Assembly (NCBI RefSeq): GCF_007097395.1
Contig: NZ_VKDC01000012.1
Coordinates: forward strand, 97,789 to 161,788
Direction: 5' to 3'
From: Fulvivirga sp. M361
Lineage (GTDB): Bacteria; Bacteroidota; Bacteroidia; Cytophagales; Cyclobacteriaceae
Length of the DNA: 64,000 bases
Made by a program: the position numbers and the translations under genes. Under the pieces are notes generated by a model. The model saw only the letters and a list, made by a program, of their open reading frames with translations. It searched no databases and was not told the origin of the DNA. Positions 52,561-62,122 of this stretch are shown here, in pieces. Position 1 is the stretch's first letter; every line of letters starts with the position of its first letter.

Positions 52561-54036
52561 TTGGGAGTAATCACCAAAGGCAGTCTAAAGTACACTACCC
52601 TTCAATACGCAGGGGTTTTCATTAGCCTGATCAATGCAATTTTCCTTTTCCCGAGATTTCTAACCACAGAGGAATTAGGATTAGTAAGGTTATTATTCGC
52701 TTTTGCGTTCGTACTTGCACATATTGCCCAGTTTGGGGGGGACAATGTAATCATAAGATTTCACGCTCAAATCAGGGATAATAGTACCACACTACTGATA
52801 GGCGCTGTTTTCTCGACTATCGGACTGCTAATCACCAGCTTAATTCTTTTAACATTCAAAAACCAAATTATAACATTTTATAATTCCAAATCGAATTTAT
52901 TGGGTGACTATTTCTATTGGCTGCTCCTATTTATCTTTTCCATTATTTTCTACCATCTGCTGGATGCTTTCTTGTCCACCCTGTTTAAGAATACATTTAC
53001 GGCTTTTCTCAAGTTCATTCTTTTAAAACTGTTCCATCTAATAGCTATTGTAGCTTATTCCTATGGCTATATTACTTTCGACACGTTTATTCAGGTTTAC
53101 ATCTGCGCTCAGCTGATCATTACCTTTCTTGCACTTGGTTATATCATCTACATAGGTCAAATGCCAAGATTAAGTAAAGCTAACTTTGGTTATTTAACTA
53201 CTACAATGAGTTTCAGTTCATTCGGACTGCTAACTGTTTTGAGTAAACTATCACTTATTCTAATTGAAAGGCTTGATATATTGATGCTTGGTAAGTTCAT
53301 GGAATTAGACTCCGTCGCGATCTATTCTGTAGCTTTTAGCCTGGGAACCATTTTGGTGATACCCTCGGAAGGTATATCTCGTATCATTACTGTCCTTATT
53401 GCCAAAGCCTTTGATAAAAGCAATATCGAACCGGCAAGAGAATTATATAAGAAAAGTGCACTCAATCAGTTTTTTGCAGGGTCGTTGCTATTTGTTCTTA
53501 TTAGTATCAATTATCCGTGGTTGTTAACATTCCTACCTACTGACTATAGGCAAAGTGAAAATGCTTTTCTTTTCCTTGGACTAGCTAAAGTCATTTACAT
53601 AGGTCTTGGAGCCAATGGGCTAATAATAGTTAATAGCAAATATTATAGATGGGATACCTATTTTTCCTTGCTGTTATTGATCATGACCATGCTTACAAAC
53701 TATTACTTCATACCCCGGCTGGGCATTACAGGTGCGGCTCTTGCCACTTTCTTATCATTTTTGGCATTTAGTGTTGTAAAACTCTTATTTGTCTACATTA
53801 AGTTCAGGCTGTCCCCCTTTTCGCGGAATTATCTCAAATTGTTCATCCTTATATTAGCTTCTTACATTCTCCATAGTTTTATTCCTGCATTTCATTCATT
53901 ATTTCTGGATAGCATAATAAAAAGTATTTTTACAGTGATGTTTTTTTTAGGCATTGCCTATTTCGGAAAAATATCTCCTGAAATCAATACCTTTATTCAA
54001 AAAGCGTGGTCATACTGTTTGGGAATCCGTCGTTGA
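52561..54036 (+). CDS. Oligosaccharide flippase (Wzx-like, MOP superfamily)
   Basis: A 491-residue membrane protein with about 14 helices, beginning GVITKGSLKYTTLQYAGVFISLINAIFLFPRFLTTEELGLVRLLFAFA, the typical start of polysaccharide flippases. It would move lipid-linked repeat units across the inner membrane. The start is TTG at 52561. The 218-bp region before it holds a possible 30-codon frame (52479-52571) and little else. A WxcM-like cupin gene is convergent downstream. Confidence 0.88.
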   Translation: MGVITKGSLKYTTLQYAGVFISLINAIFLFPRFLTTEELGLVRLLFAFAFVLAHIAQFGGDNVIIRFHAQIRDNSTTLLIGAVFSTIGLLITSLILLTFKNQIITFYNSKSNLLGDYFYWLLLFIFSIIFYHLLDAFLSTLFKNTFTAFLKFILLKLFHLIAIVAYSYGYITFDTFIQVYICAQLIITFLALGYIIYIGQMPRLSKANFGYLTTTMSFSSFGLLTVLSKLSLILIERLDILMLGKFMELDSVAIYSVAFSLGTILVIPSEGISRIITVLIAKAFDKSNIEPARELYKKSALNQFFAGSLLFVLISINYPWLLTFLPTDYRQSENAFLFLGLAKVIYIGLGANGLIIVNSKYYRWDTYFSLLLLIMTMLTNYYFIPRLGITGAALATFLSFLAFSVVKLLFVYIKFRLSPFSRNYLKLFILILASYILHSFIPAFHSLFLDSIIKSIFTVMFFLGIAYFGKISPEINTFIQKAWSYCLGIRR

Positions 54037-54070
54037 AGCAGCCAGGAATTGTACAAAACAGATATATGTT

Positions 54071-54460
54071 TCATGCACTCGTCAGAAAAGTTTTGTAATT
54101 ATTTTCCTGGTCATCGTCTTCGAAAGAAGTAGACGCAAGTGTTAACAAAACAGCACCCTTACCACACTTAATGTCTATCCAATGATTTTTGGGAAAGTAA
54201 AGCGCTCTTGCCGGGCTGTCCAAATGGAAATTAAAATTCTTCCCCTCTCTGTTCTCTAATTTGACCTCAATCACGCCATGCATACATATTAATACCCGTT
54301 CCGTCCTGGTGTGACTATGTCCTCCCCGCCAGGTCGCTTCCTGAAAGTCGTATATCCAGTACATCCTTTTCACCTCGAACGGCAGCCTGGGGTGTTGCAG
54401 GTAATTCAACTTTCCTCCCTTGCTTTGAACAGTATCAAGGTCCAGAATAAATGGATGCAT
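54071..54460 (-). CDS. WxcM/FdtA-like cupin protein (sugar ketoisomerase family)
   Basis: A 129-residue cupin. The pattern RMYWIYDFQEATWRGGHSHTRTERVLICMHG (about 32-62) carries the His-rich site of the WxcM-like / FdtA (dTDP-6-deoxy-hexose 3,4-ketoisomerase) family, followed by LDSPARALYFPKNHWIDI. Such enzymes make 3-amino-deoxysugars for surface glycans. The neighbouring flippase and glycosyltransferases agree with this. No dTDP-sugar pathway genes are in the window. Confidence 0.78.
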   Translation of the reverse strand: MHPFILDLDTVQSKGGKLNYLQHPRLPFEVKRMYWIYDFQEATWRGGHSHTRTERVLICMHGVIEVKLENREGKNFNFHLDSPARALYFPKNHWIDIKCGKGAVLLTLASTSFEDDDQENNYKTFLTSA

Positions 54461-54478
54461 AAATATTAAAATTATAAA

Positions 54479-54997
54479 CTAGCTGATTTTTGTCTTCACT
54501 TTATCCCACGGCTTAACCTGCCAATGAACGTTTCCAGTAGAAAGATGGTTTTCCTGTTTATCATAAATTTTAACTTCACATTTTACCACGGTACTTTCCG
54601 AATTCGTCAACGGTTGGTAGACCTGTTCGTCCAACCAGTGATCATCTATTTCAAAAACCCCATAAGCATCCATTTTCCCCTGGTAATGGTAGTCCATTTG
54701 CAAGGTCTGCATGATAATTCTATATTTTTTTGGGTCTAATCGTGATACTAACAAAAACCCGGTAGTGAACTCAGAAACCGTAGCCAGAGCACAAGCATGT
54801 ATCCCTTTAATATGATTAAAATTACTTCTGCGATAAGGTAAAAAAGTTTTTATTCGGGTATCTGATATCTCTGCTATCTTAAACCCATGTGGCTTGTTGA
54901 AAGGGATCATTTTGAAAAGTCCCTGATTTAGTAACCAGAGGTAGAACTTGGAATGTTGCGCTTTCCTGGTAATTTCTGTCGTATTCATACTGCTCAC
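54479..54997 (-). CDS. DUF4442 hot-dog-fold (thioesterase-like) protein
   Basis: A 172-residue protein of the DUF4442 family with a hot-dog core: FKIAEISDTRIKTFLPYRRSNFNHIKGIHACALATVSEF (about 39-77) and strands VVKCEVKIYDKQENHLSTGNVHWQV. Relatives are assumed to be acyl-CoA thioesterases, but a catalytic residue is not obvious. It is in the same direction as the cupin gene, 18 nt apart. Confidence 0.75.
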   Translation of the reverse strand: MSSMNTTEITRKAQHSKFYLWLLNQGLFKMIPFNKPHGFKIAEISDTRIKTFLPYRRSNFNHIKGIHACALATVSEFTTGFLLVSRLDPKKYRIIMQTLQMDYHYQGKMDAYGVFEIDDHWLDEQVYQPLTNSESTVVKCEVKIYDKQENHLSTGNVHWQVKPWDKVKTKIS

Positions 54998-55073
54998 TTA
55001 TGTCATGCGAAAGATAGTAATTTTATCTCCCACACTGGTTTGACATTGCCAAAAAACGTTACTTCACCTGACT

Positions 55074-56213
55074 ATGTTAAGTTTTTGGGAAAAAGAGTCT
55101 TTTGTTCATTATGACTACCTCATCGTGGGTGGTGGTATTGTAGGCTTATCCACGGCATTATCCCTGCGTGAAAGAGATCCTTCTGCCAGCATCGTTGTCC
55201 TTGAAAGAGGGGTATTTCCGACCGGGGCAAGTACCAAAAACGCTGGATTTGCATGTTTTGGAAGCCTTACCGAACTGTTGTCAGATATACAAACCATTGG
55301 AGAAAATAAGGCATTGGAGCTAGTCCGGTCCCGTCTGCATGGGCTTAAAAAGCTAAGAGGCAGGCTTGGTGATGATGCTATAGATTATCGGAATTATGGC
55401 GGGTATGAGTTGCTAAGCGCGTCGGACCTGGCAGCACTGGATAAACTGAATGAGGTCAATAACTGGCTATCACCTTTATTTCAGGGTCCTGTATTTGAAA
55501 TTGACAATGATCGGATAAAGGATTTCAACTTCAATACGACAACAGTAAAAGCATTAGTCTTCAACCCGTATGAAGGCCAGATCGACACGGGAAAGATGAT
55601 GCAGGCGCTGATCTCATTAGCGCAAAAAAATGGAATAAATATTCTGACAGGAACTGAAGTGGTATCACTGGAGCAATCATCTTACGGCGCAGAGGTTACT
55701 GTGCAATCTATCTATAAAACACGTACCACACTATATGCCAATAAAGTAGGCCTTTGTACAAATGCTTTTACGAAAGAACTTCTACCTGCCATAAACCTTA
55801 ATCCCGGAAGAGGTGTAGTGCTGGTAACCAGACCCATTACCGGTTTACGGCTTAAGGGCACCTTTCATATGGACCAAGGGTATTATTATTTTAGGAATTT
55901 TAAAGACCGGGTCATTTTTGGTGGTGCCCGAAACCTGTTTCTGAAAGAAGAGCAGACCACAGACTTTGATATAAATGAAAAGGTCCTCGATGCACTTAAG
56001 CAACAATTGGATAATGTGATCTTGCCAGAAGTTAAGTACGAGGTCGACCATACCTGGACCGGGATCATGGCTTTTGGGAGGGATAAGCAGCCTATTCTAA
56101 AACAGCATACAGACAGTATTTTTACAGGAGTCAGGTTAGGAGGCATGGGTGTGGCCATTGGGTCCAATATCGGAGAAGAATTAGCAAGTATGATGTGTCC
56201 GTGTACTCCTTAG
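55074..56213 (+). CDS. FAD-dependent oxidoreductase (DAO family)
   Basis: A 379-residue flavoprotein. The dinucleotide fold is DYLIVGGGIVGLSTALSLRERD (about 14-35), followed by VVLERGVFPTGASTKNAGFACFG, the FAD-contact segment of glycine/D-amino-acid oxidase-type enzymes. The C-terminus has TWTGIMAFGRDKQPIL and GVRLGGMGVAIGSNIGEELA. The likely reaction is amine or amino-acid oxidation, with the substrate unknown. It is soluble. Confidence 0.85.
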   Translation: MLSFWEKESFVHYDYLIVGGGIVGLSTALSLRERDPSASIVVLERGVFPTGASTKNAGFACFGSLTELLSDIQTIGENKALELVRSRLHGLKKLRGRLGDDAIDYRNYGGYELLSASDLAALDKLNEVNNWLSPLFQGPVFEIDNDRIKDFNFNTTTVKALVFNPYEGQIDTGKMMQALISLAQKNGINILTGTEVVSLEQSSYGAEVTVQSIYKTRTTLYANKVGLCTNAFTKELLPAINLNPGRGVVLVTRPITGLRLKGTFHMDQGYYYFRNFKDRVIFGGARNLFLKEEQTTDFDINEKVLDALKQQLDNVILPEVKYEVDHTWTGIMAFGRDKQPILKQHTDSIFTGVRLGGMGVAIGSNIGEELASMMCPCTP

Positions 56214-56328
56214 GCATTGTGCTATGAAGCCAGGCATGTAGGACTTTGTCTCCGGTTATATTGAAATCACTTCTTTAAATCCTCTATTTTAAAAATCTTT
56301 TTATATCTTCATGGGCTACAAGCGCGTG

Positions 56329-57771
56329 ATGTCAGAAAGAAAAGAACCTTCCTTAGTACTATCTTTATTGCCAGTATTTTTTCTCATCTCACTTCTTGCG
56401 GTTAATGTAATCATCTATGGGGGAGATTCTTCCTACGGACCTAACCAGATTGCACTATTACTAACGGCCGGTTTCGCTGGGGTATTGTCACTTCGCCTGG
56501 GATTTACCTGGCCTGAAATAGAAAAAGCCATTGTTAAAAGTATCAGTTCGGCCATGGCTGCCATTCTCATTCTTTTAATGATAGGCTCACTCTCCGGCAC
56601 CTGGTTGATAAGCGGGATTGTCCCTGCCATGATCTATTATGGTCTTGAAATATTAAACCCCACCATTTTCCTGTTTGCCGCATGCATCGTCAGCGCCATT
56701 GTCTCTGTTGCTACAGGTAGTAGCTGGTCAACCGCGGCTACCGTAGGAATAGCGCTTATTGGCATTGGCAAGGCTATGGGAATAAATGATGGAGTAGTAG
56801 CCGGGTCCATTATTTCAGGCGCTTATTTTGGAGATAAAATGTCTCCACTTTCAGACACTACCAATCTTGCCCCGGCTATGGCAGGCACAGACCTGTTTAC
56901 CCATATACGGTACATGTCGTTCACTACAGGGCCATCAATAATTATATCACTGATCATATTTCTGATTTGGGGCTTTACGCTTGAACCCAATGCTGACCTG
57001 GGCAATGTGAATGCCGTGCAGCATGCCATTACCGATAAATTTAACATTAACCTTGCCTTATTCCTGGTCCCGGCAATCGTCATATTTCTGATCATAAAAA
57101 AAATGCCTGCTTTACCGGCCTTATTGATCGGCACACTGCTAGGTGGCATATTTGCCCTGATTTTCCAGCCCCAGCTCATCTCAACCATTTCAGGCATCAC
57201 TAATGACCCTTTAAGATCGTCCTATGCAGCGGTAATGCAGGCGATGTTTGCGGACGTTAGCATTGCCACCGGAAATGGGATAGTAGATGAATTATTAAGC
57301 TCAGGAGGGATGTATGGCATGTTAAACACGGTTTGGCTGATACTTACCGCTATGATTTTTGGCGGTGTAATGGAAGGCACCGGCATGCTGCGAAGAATTG
57401 CTCGGGAGATTATAAAGTTTGCCAACTCTACCGGATCTTTGGTGGCTGCCACGGCAACTACCTGTTTCACGTTTAATGTTACTGCTTCTGATCAATACAT
57501 TGCCATTGTAGTCCCCGGAAGAATGTTTTCCAATACATTCAAAGAACGTGGGCTGGCACCTGAAAACCTGAGTAGAACACTGGAAGATTCAGGAACGGTT
57601 ACTTCCGTTCTTATCCCCTGGAATACTTGTGGCGCCTATCAATCCTCCGTATTAGGCGTAGCTACTTTTGCTTACCTCCCTTATTGTTTTTTCAATATTA
57701 TCAGCCCGTTTATGACCATCCTTTTTGCTTATCTTAATATCAAGATAAGACGGCTAGATACTAAAAACTGA
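56329..57771 (+). CDS. NhaC-family Na+/H+ antiporter
   Basis: A membrane protein of about 480 residues with 11-12 helices. NhaC-family motifs are ATGSSWSTAATVGIALIGIG, GDKMSPLSDTTNLAPAMAG and PWNTCGAYQSSVLGV. It exchanges Na+ (or an organic acid, as in malate-lactate members) for protons. The start is uncertain: ATG at 56311 (MGYKRV) or ATG at 56329 (MSERKEPSL); the second fits homologues better. The exonuclease gene begins one base after its stop. Confidence 0.88.
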   Translation: MSERKEPSLVLSLLPVFFLISLLAVNVIIYGGDSSYGPNQIALLLTAGFAGVLSLRLGFTWPEIEKAIVKSISSAMAAILILLMIGSLSGTWLISGIVPAMIYYGLEILNPTIFLFAACIVSAIVSVATGSSWSTAATVGIALIGIGKAMGINDGVVAGSIISGAYFGDKMSPLSDTTNLAPAMAGTDLFTHIRYMSFTTGPSIIISLIIFLIWGFTLEPNADLGNVNAVQHAITDKFNINLALFLVPAIVIFLIIKKMPALPALLIGTLLGGIFALIFQPQLISTISGITNDPLRSSYAAVMQAMFADVSIATGNGIVDELLSSGGMYGMLNTVWLILTAMIFGGVMEGTGMLRRIAREIIKFANSTGSLVAATATTCFTFNVTASDQYIAIVVPGRMFSNTFKERGLAPENLSRTLEDSGTVTSVLIPWNTCGAYQSSVLGVATFAYLPYCFFNIISPFMTILFAYLNIKIRRLDTKN

Positions 57772-57772
57772 G

Positions 57773-58354
57773 GTGTTCGCAGAAACTATTTCAAATGAAG
57801 AGATCAATGAACTGGATCTCAAAGGTTATGAGGGAAAAATCACCGTGGTGGATAATACTTCAGATTTAGCCCCTGTTTTCAGGAAACTTAAAAAAGAAAC
57901 ATTTGTAGGTTTTGACACGGAAACAAAGCCTTCCTTCAGAAAAGGGGAATCAAACAAAGTTTCTTTATTACAACTGGCCGGTGCCGATGAAGTTTTTCTT
58001 ATCCGGTTAAACTACACCGGAATTACCGACCAGTTGAAAGATTTCCTGGCATCAGACGTCTTGAAAGTGGGCGTTGCGCTACGTGATGATATCAAGGATC
58101 TGCAACGACTACGGCACTACAAGCCACAAGGATTCCTTGAGTTAAACCAAATTGTAAAAGATATCGGCATTGAAAGTAACGGCTTAAGAAAATTGACCGC
58201 TATACTCCTCGATTTCAGGATCTCCAAAGCCGCACAAACTTCTAACTGGGAGAACGCTGAATTAACCCCCAAGCAACTGCAATACGCCGCCACAGATGCA
58301 TGGGTGTGTTATGAAATGTATAAAAAACTGGTAGATCAGGGGTATATCTCTTGA
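57773..58354 (+). CDS. 3'-5' exonuclease, RNase D/DEDDy type
   Basis: A 193-residue stand-alone exonuclease domain. DEDDy residues are FVGFDTETKPSF (Asp, Glu; about 45-56), VGVALRDDIKDLQRL (Asp) and YAATDAWVCYEMY (Tyr, Asp; about 173-185). It has no HRDC domain, unlike RNase D. The start is GTG at 57773, one base after the antiporter stop, so it is probably translationally coupled. Role in RNA or DNA 3'-end processing. Confidence 0.88.
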   Translation: MFAETISNEEINELDLKGYEGKITVVDNTSDLAPVFRKLKKETFVGFDTETKPSFRKGESNKVSLLQLAGADEVFLIRLNYTGITDQLKDFLASDVLKVGVALRDDIKDLQRLRHYKPQGFLELNQIVKDIGIESNGLRKLTAILLDFRISKAAQTSNWENAELTPKQLQYAATDAWVCYEMYKKLVDQGYIS

Positions 58355-58891
58355 CTGCATTACTTACTGAAAAGAAGGAATTAAAGTTAGAAGAAGTCAC
58401 TACAGCGGCAATATCGTAATGTGAGTTCAGGATAATTATTATTACAAGCCACTATTTATCGTCTCGGCGTACCTTTCAATAGGCCTTTGGGTCGGGAAAG
58501 GTGCGGCTGTCTCCTTATCGTGTGAAGAAAAATGAGCTGGTCCACGTTCAGCGATCAGGAGATTACTTCACCTCTCCGCGCGCAGCCCTACGCTGGGTTT
58601 AGTAATGACGATCCCTGTCATAGGTAGTGTAAGCTTTTTTGTGAAGAGCGATAGTTCCTTAAAATTGGAGATCATGCGATCCAGGATCATCAGAAGCAAA
58701 AAATCCCCTGAAGACCTGGCTCCAGGGGATAATTCGTTGTCTATAGTTGGCTTTATGTCTGTAAATGTAGGACGCCGGAAGAATTTAACGAAGCCTACTT
58801 CGATCAGCCTCTCATTAGCACGACAGATGGTATATAATGCCGACAATTGAATACAGAACATAACAAACTTTGATAAACCTTCAGCTAGAAA
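58355..58891. other. 537-bp gene-poor region
   Basis: No gene is convincingly supported. Two opposed 80-97 codon frames (58568-58861) share the same bases and neither resembles a known family. The region is somewhat richer in GC than its surroundings around 58480-58610. The only clear signal is a minus-strand terminator at 58697-58730, which serves the GT39-like gene. Confidence 0.5.
58697..58730 (-). terminator. Terminator of the GT39-like gene
   Basis: ATCCCCTG / CAGGGGAT inverted repeat (58703-58710 with 58723-58730). On the minus strand it is followed by six T. It is about 160 nt past the stop at 58892, giving a fairly long 3' untranslated region. Confidence 0.7.
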
Positions 58892-60343
58892 TCAATTCTT
58901 CGCCAATAAAACAAAGTTTTGAGTTTCGTACACTACCGGATAACTTATATCACCAACAGCAGTTTTTGGCGCTAACCAGTAATCTGCCTTAGAATGCTCA
59001 AAATGATCAAGGTCCGTTTTGATAGTGGTTCTACCAGTGAATAATCTTAATACCCTGGGATCCCTGAAGGCCACAACATCGCTATCATTCAAATTTGCTT
59101 TTATAAATGCATAGGCATTTCTTAATTCAGCAGTATAAACTTCATTGCTGTTTTTATCAAAGTAACCAACGGTTTGATTGATACCGATATAGGTGTGAGC
59201 TATCATCATCATACACAATACTACATATGACCATTTTTCGATACGACTCAACTTGAAAACCGTTACGAAACCTTTACCTAAAAAATATAGATAAAATGGA
59301 ATGATCGGTAATAAATAACGATATCCAGGAAAAAAGGGCCAGCACATAAGAACCAGGCAAATAAGACTGAAGTAAGTAATCAACGAAGCTTGTCCTCGCG
59401 CCACTACATATAAGCCCATAAGGGTAAGCAAAGAAACCGGAAATAGTGTCCCCCAGCTCCTGTGCAGATTAATGTAATATAGCCCCATGCTTAGGTAATA
59501 ATCAAAATTGTTAAATATGCTCTGCCATGTTAATGTGGAGAGCATATCAATATTATTGCTTCCCCCCTGGGGCAATAGCAGATAATTCATTGCCAGCAAT
59601 ACGACAAAAATAATGTAAGGGCATAACAGAAATAACCACTGACGCAGCGTAAAGGACTTCCAACCTCTGGCCTGGTGTTGAAGTTGATGCGTTAATAAAG
59701 CGGGAAGCAAGAAAATACCAACATCTCTAATCCAAAATGAGAAAAAAATAAATACTCCAGTAAGTACCTGACCTCGAAAATGATTATCTCTTGTTATGGA
59801 TATAAGGCTAAGTAAGCTGAAAAACAAGTAAGGGAACTCGGAAAAAATACTATCGGAAAATTGTAAATAAACCGGATGAAAGGCCACTCCAAATATGACC
59901 AGCAACGCCAAAAGCTTATTCTCTGTACTTTGACCTATTAATTTATAAAACAATGGCACTGATAAGATGAAAAATAACGTGCAATAGCATTTCAGCAACA
60001 CAAAGTCCATCCCGACAAAATAGTAAAGAACTGATATTAGAACAGGAAAACCATAAGGATAAAGATAAGGGCCAATAACACCCACCGAATGTAGTGTGGT
60101 AAATAGGTTTTCTTTATAAAGCTCATGAGCAGTTCCATTCAAAATAGCTTTAGCCTGGGATACGTAAAGGGCAAAATCACCTCCCCAGACATGTCCGTCA
60201 TGGATACAAAGCAAGCTAAAAACACCTACTGCAAACATTATCAGCAGTAATATACTACGTTGAAATAACAGATTATTAAAAGTCGACTTCAATGCTACCA
60301 ATGCTGATCCCTTTGCATCGGGGACGTGAGATATTTTTGTCAT
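58892..60343 (-). CDS. GT39-like membrane glycosyltransferase
   Basis: A 483-residue protein with about ten membrane helices. Near the N-terminus, after the first helix, comes VWGGDFALYVSQAKAILNGTAHELYKENL (about 51-79), the Asp-bearing first loop of the GT39/ArnT/PMT-like superfamily. These enzymes use polyprenyl-phosphate sugars on the periplasmic side. It is co-directional with the FemAB-like gene, 25 nt downstream. The sugar and acceptor are unknown. Confidence 0.72.
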   Translation of the reverse strand: MTKISHVPDAKGSALVALKSTFNNLLFQRSILLLIMFAVGVFSLLCIHDGHVWGGDFALYVSQAKAILNGTAHELYKENLFTTLHSVGVIGPYLYPYGFPVLISVLYYFVGMDFVLLKCYCTLFFILSVPLFYKLIGQSTENKLLALLVIFGVAFHPVYLQFSDSIFSEFPYLFFSLLSLISITRDNHFRGQVLTGVFIFFSFWIRDVGIFLLPALLTHQLQHQARGWKSFTLRQWLFLLCPYIIFVVLLAMNYLLLPQGGSNNIDMLSTLTWQSIFNNFDYYLSMGLYYINLHRSWGTLFPVSLLTLMGLYVVARGQASLITYFSLICLVLMCWPFFPGYRYLLPIIPFYLYFLGKGFVTVFKLSRIEKWSYVVLCMMMIAHTYIGINQTVGYFDKNSNEVYTAELRNAYAFIKANLNDSDVVAFRDPRVLRLFTGRTTIKTDLDHFEHSKADYWLAPKTAVGDISYPVVYETQNFVLLAKN

Positions 60344-60368
60344 TACTTTTCTGAAGTATTATGAAAAG

Positions 60369-61307
60369 TCATTTGATCTCTAATTCATAAAAATCCTGAA
60401 CAATGGCACCGGCACCAAATCCTTCTTTATACGCAATTAGTCCTGTATTTAAATACCTGCCTTCATTTTCATTCGATATACCAAAGTTAAAATAGCCCTG
60501 GTCATCAAATACCTTCTCTATTAAATGATCCAGTAATAAGTCCAGTGCACCGATTTCTCTTCCGGGTTTGCTATTTGCTAAATACTGCGTATGCACAACA
60601 TTTCTATTTTGATAAATTACAGCGCCGGCGAGAATATCTTCTTTTTTCTTTGCCAGGTAAAGCTTTATGTTATTAGGAAAAAGGTACGCTAACCTTTCTA
60701 TTTCTTCTAAACTATGTACAGGTTTGGCAATATCATTTGACGCCAACACATCTGTCAATAACCGCCAGAAACCGGTGTAATCGGAAGATTCGGTCACTTC
60801 AATAGTATCTCTTTTGGCTTTATTGACCATCCATTTCCTACCTTTTGAATATCGGACTCTTTCAACCAGATCTATCGTTGAAGTTACATCCCGTCGAATG
60901 AGTTCCGCGTTATTCATAAATAAAGCATACCGATCTTCTTCGGCAGGTTTAATGTGATAGATGTAGGGCATGCATTTATAAACGAGCTTCTGAATATCAT
61001 TTGCTTTTAAATAAAGTTTGAGGACATCAAATGTACTCAAAATCAGTTGTGTAGTAATTCTGTCATCTACAACAAAACCACCAAACGTCAATCCTTGGTG
61101 TGAATAAAGTATACCACCTTCTTCATTAGCAGGCAGCAGAGCTATTAATCTATTTTTTTCATTAAAAAACAACAGCGAAAAATCCTTGAATCTCTCCGAA
61201 TGATACTCCATGTAATCCCGATAAAAAAAGAAATGTGCGTTTTTTGCCTTCCTTACAAAGCCATCCCACATACTTTTATGCTCATCAGCATACCTGACAA
61301 TTCTCAT
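60369..61307 (-). CDS. FemAB/GNAT-like acyltransferase
   Basis: A 312-residue protein of the FemAB-like GNAT group. It begins MRIVRYADEHKSMWDGFVRKAKNAHFFFYRDYMEYHSERF, a common start of such proteins in glycan loci. YSHQGLTFGGFVVD and ILAGAVIYQNRNVVHTQYLANSKPGREIGALDLLLDHLIE (acyl-CoA-like fold) follow. NFGISNENEGRYLNTGLIAYKEGFGAGA closes the active site region. It probably acylates or aminoacylates a sugar, paired with the GT39-like gene. Confidence 0.75.
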   Translation of the reverse strand: MRIVRYADEHKSMWDGFVRKAKNAHFFFYRDYMEYHSERFKDFSLLFFNEKNRLIALLPANEEGGILYSHQGLTFGGFVVDDRITTQLILSTFDVLKLYLKANDIQKLVYKCMPYIYHIKPAEEDRYALFMNNAELIRRDVTSTIDLVERVRYSKGRKWMVNKAKRDTIEVTESSDYTGFWRLLTDVLASNDIAKPVHSLEEIERLAYLFPNNIKLYLAKKKEDILAGAVIYQNRNVVHTQYLANSKPGREIGALDLLLDHLIEKVFDDQGYFNFGISNENEGRYLNTGLIAYKEGFGAGAIVQDFYELEIK

Positions 61308-61747
61308 AATCTAGGCTATTCTGTGTTTTTAAAGATAGTCTCTTATTTTATGCAAACTATTATTGGGTGGCTGGTATGTTTGATATCAGTGGATTTATTG
61401 TCTTTGACCTTTTTAGATCACTTCAACCTGGTCGTGATTTCTACCCCGCCCTTGCTCCGGTTGAGCGTACACTCAACCCTCAATGCATAATTTTTAACTC
61501 AATTGATATCATACAAGTGTAAACCCAAAGCATGAAGACAATGCTATATATCCAAACCGGATGGACATCCTATACAGTTTTAGAGGGTGGTACTACTGTG
61601 TTCATAAAACTAGATTGAGGAATGTCATGACTAAAAAGCATTTGCCTCATAAGATAAAATGGGGAAGCCTTTCTAATAGCCGTCACTTACCAAAGGCATA
61701 GCAACTGTTTTTATCTTTTGGATACATGAGCGATTGATAGAGCGCTT
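61308..61747. other. Gene-free stretch with decayed sequence
   Basis: No intact gene. Short + strand pieces separated by stops, such as MKTMLYIQTGWTSYTVLEGG at about 61531 and HLPHKIKWGSLSNSRH at about 61630, precede the fragment at 61748 and may be its broken upstream part. Confidence 0.35.
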
Positions 61748-62029
61748 ATGTCTACCCCTGCCCGCTTATATGTTTTAAAATCTATTTACAATTTCCGGGT
61801 GCCTCTTTTTGTTTCTATTCCTGATGCCAAGGTGAAGATCTTTCATGGTAGGACAAAAGACTTCTCACATTTAGAAAAGATAGTGAATGAAGAAGAATGT
61901 AATAGAGCCTGGAATCCATGGAGTCAAAAAATATACTCTAAAAAGAAACTTCTAAAGCCGAGGATATTAAAGTACATTCCGAAAAGGGTCATAGACTTTT
62001 ATTTGTGGGGTAAACAGAGGTTTAATTAG
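61748..62029 (+). pseudogene. Fragment, probably the C-terminal remnant of a glycosyltransferase-type protein
   Basis: A 93-codon frame with VPLFVSIPDAKVKIFHGRTKDFSHL and a Trp/Lys-rich end (RAWNPWSQKIYSKKK). The IPDAKVKIFHG pattern resembles C-terminal segments of surface-glycan transferases. A start is present at 61748 but no full-length domain, and the upstream sequence is interrupted by stops. I treat it as a decayed gene in the glycan region; it could also be a short hypothetical gene. Confidence 0.4.
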
Positions 62030-62122
62030 GATCATTATCCTACTTTCTCATACTCAACTTAGTTTGGGCTACAACCCCGCTTCGATCAAGATAAGATACA
62101 AATCCTATTTCACAACGGACAC

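Noticed and set aside
58568..58861. A gene on either strand in the 58.4-58.9 kb gap
   Set aside because: Two opposing frames of similar length, no recognisable domain, and a terminator runs through both.
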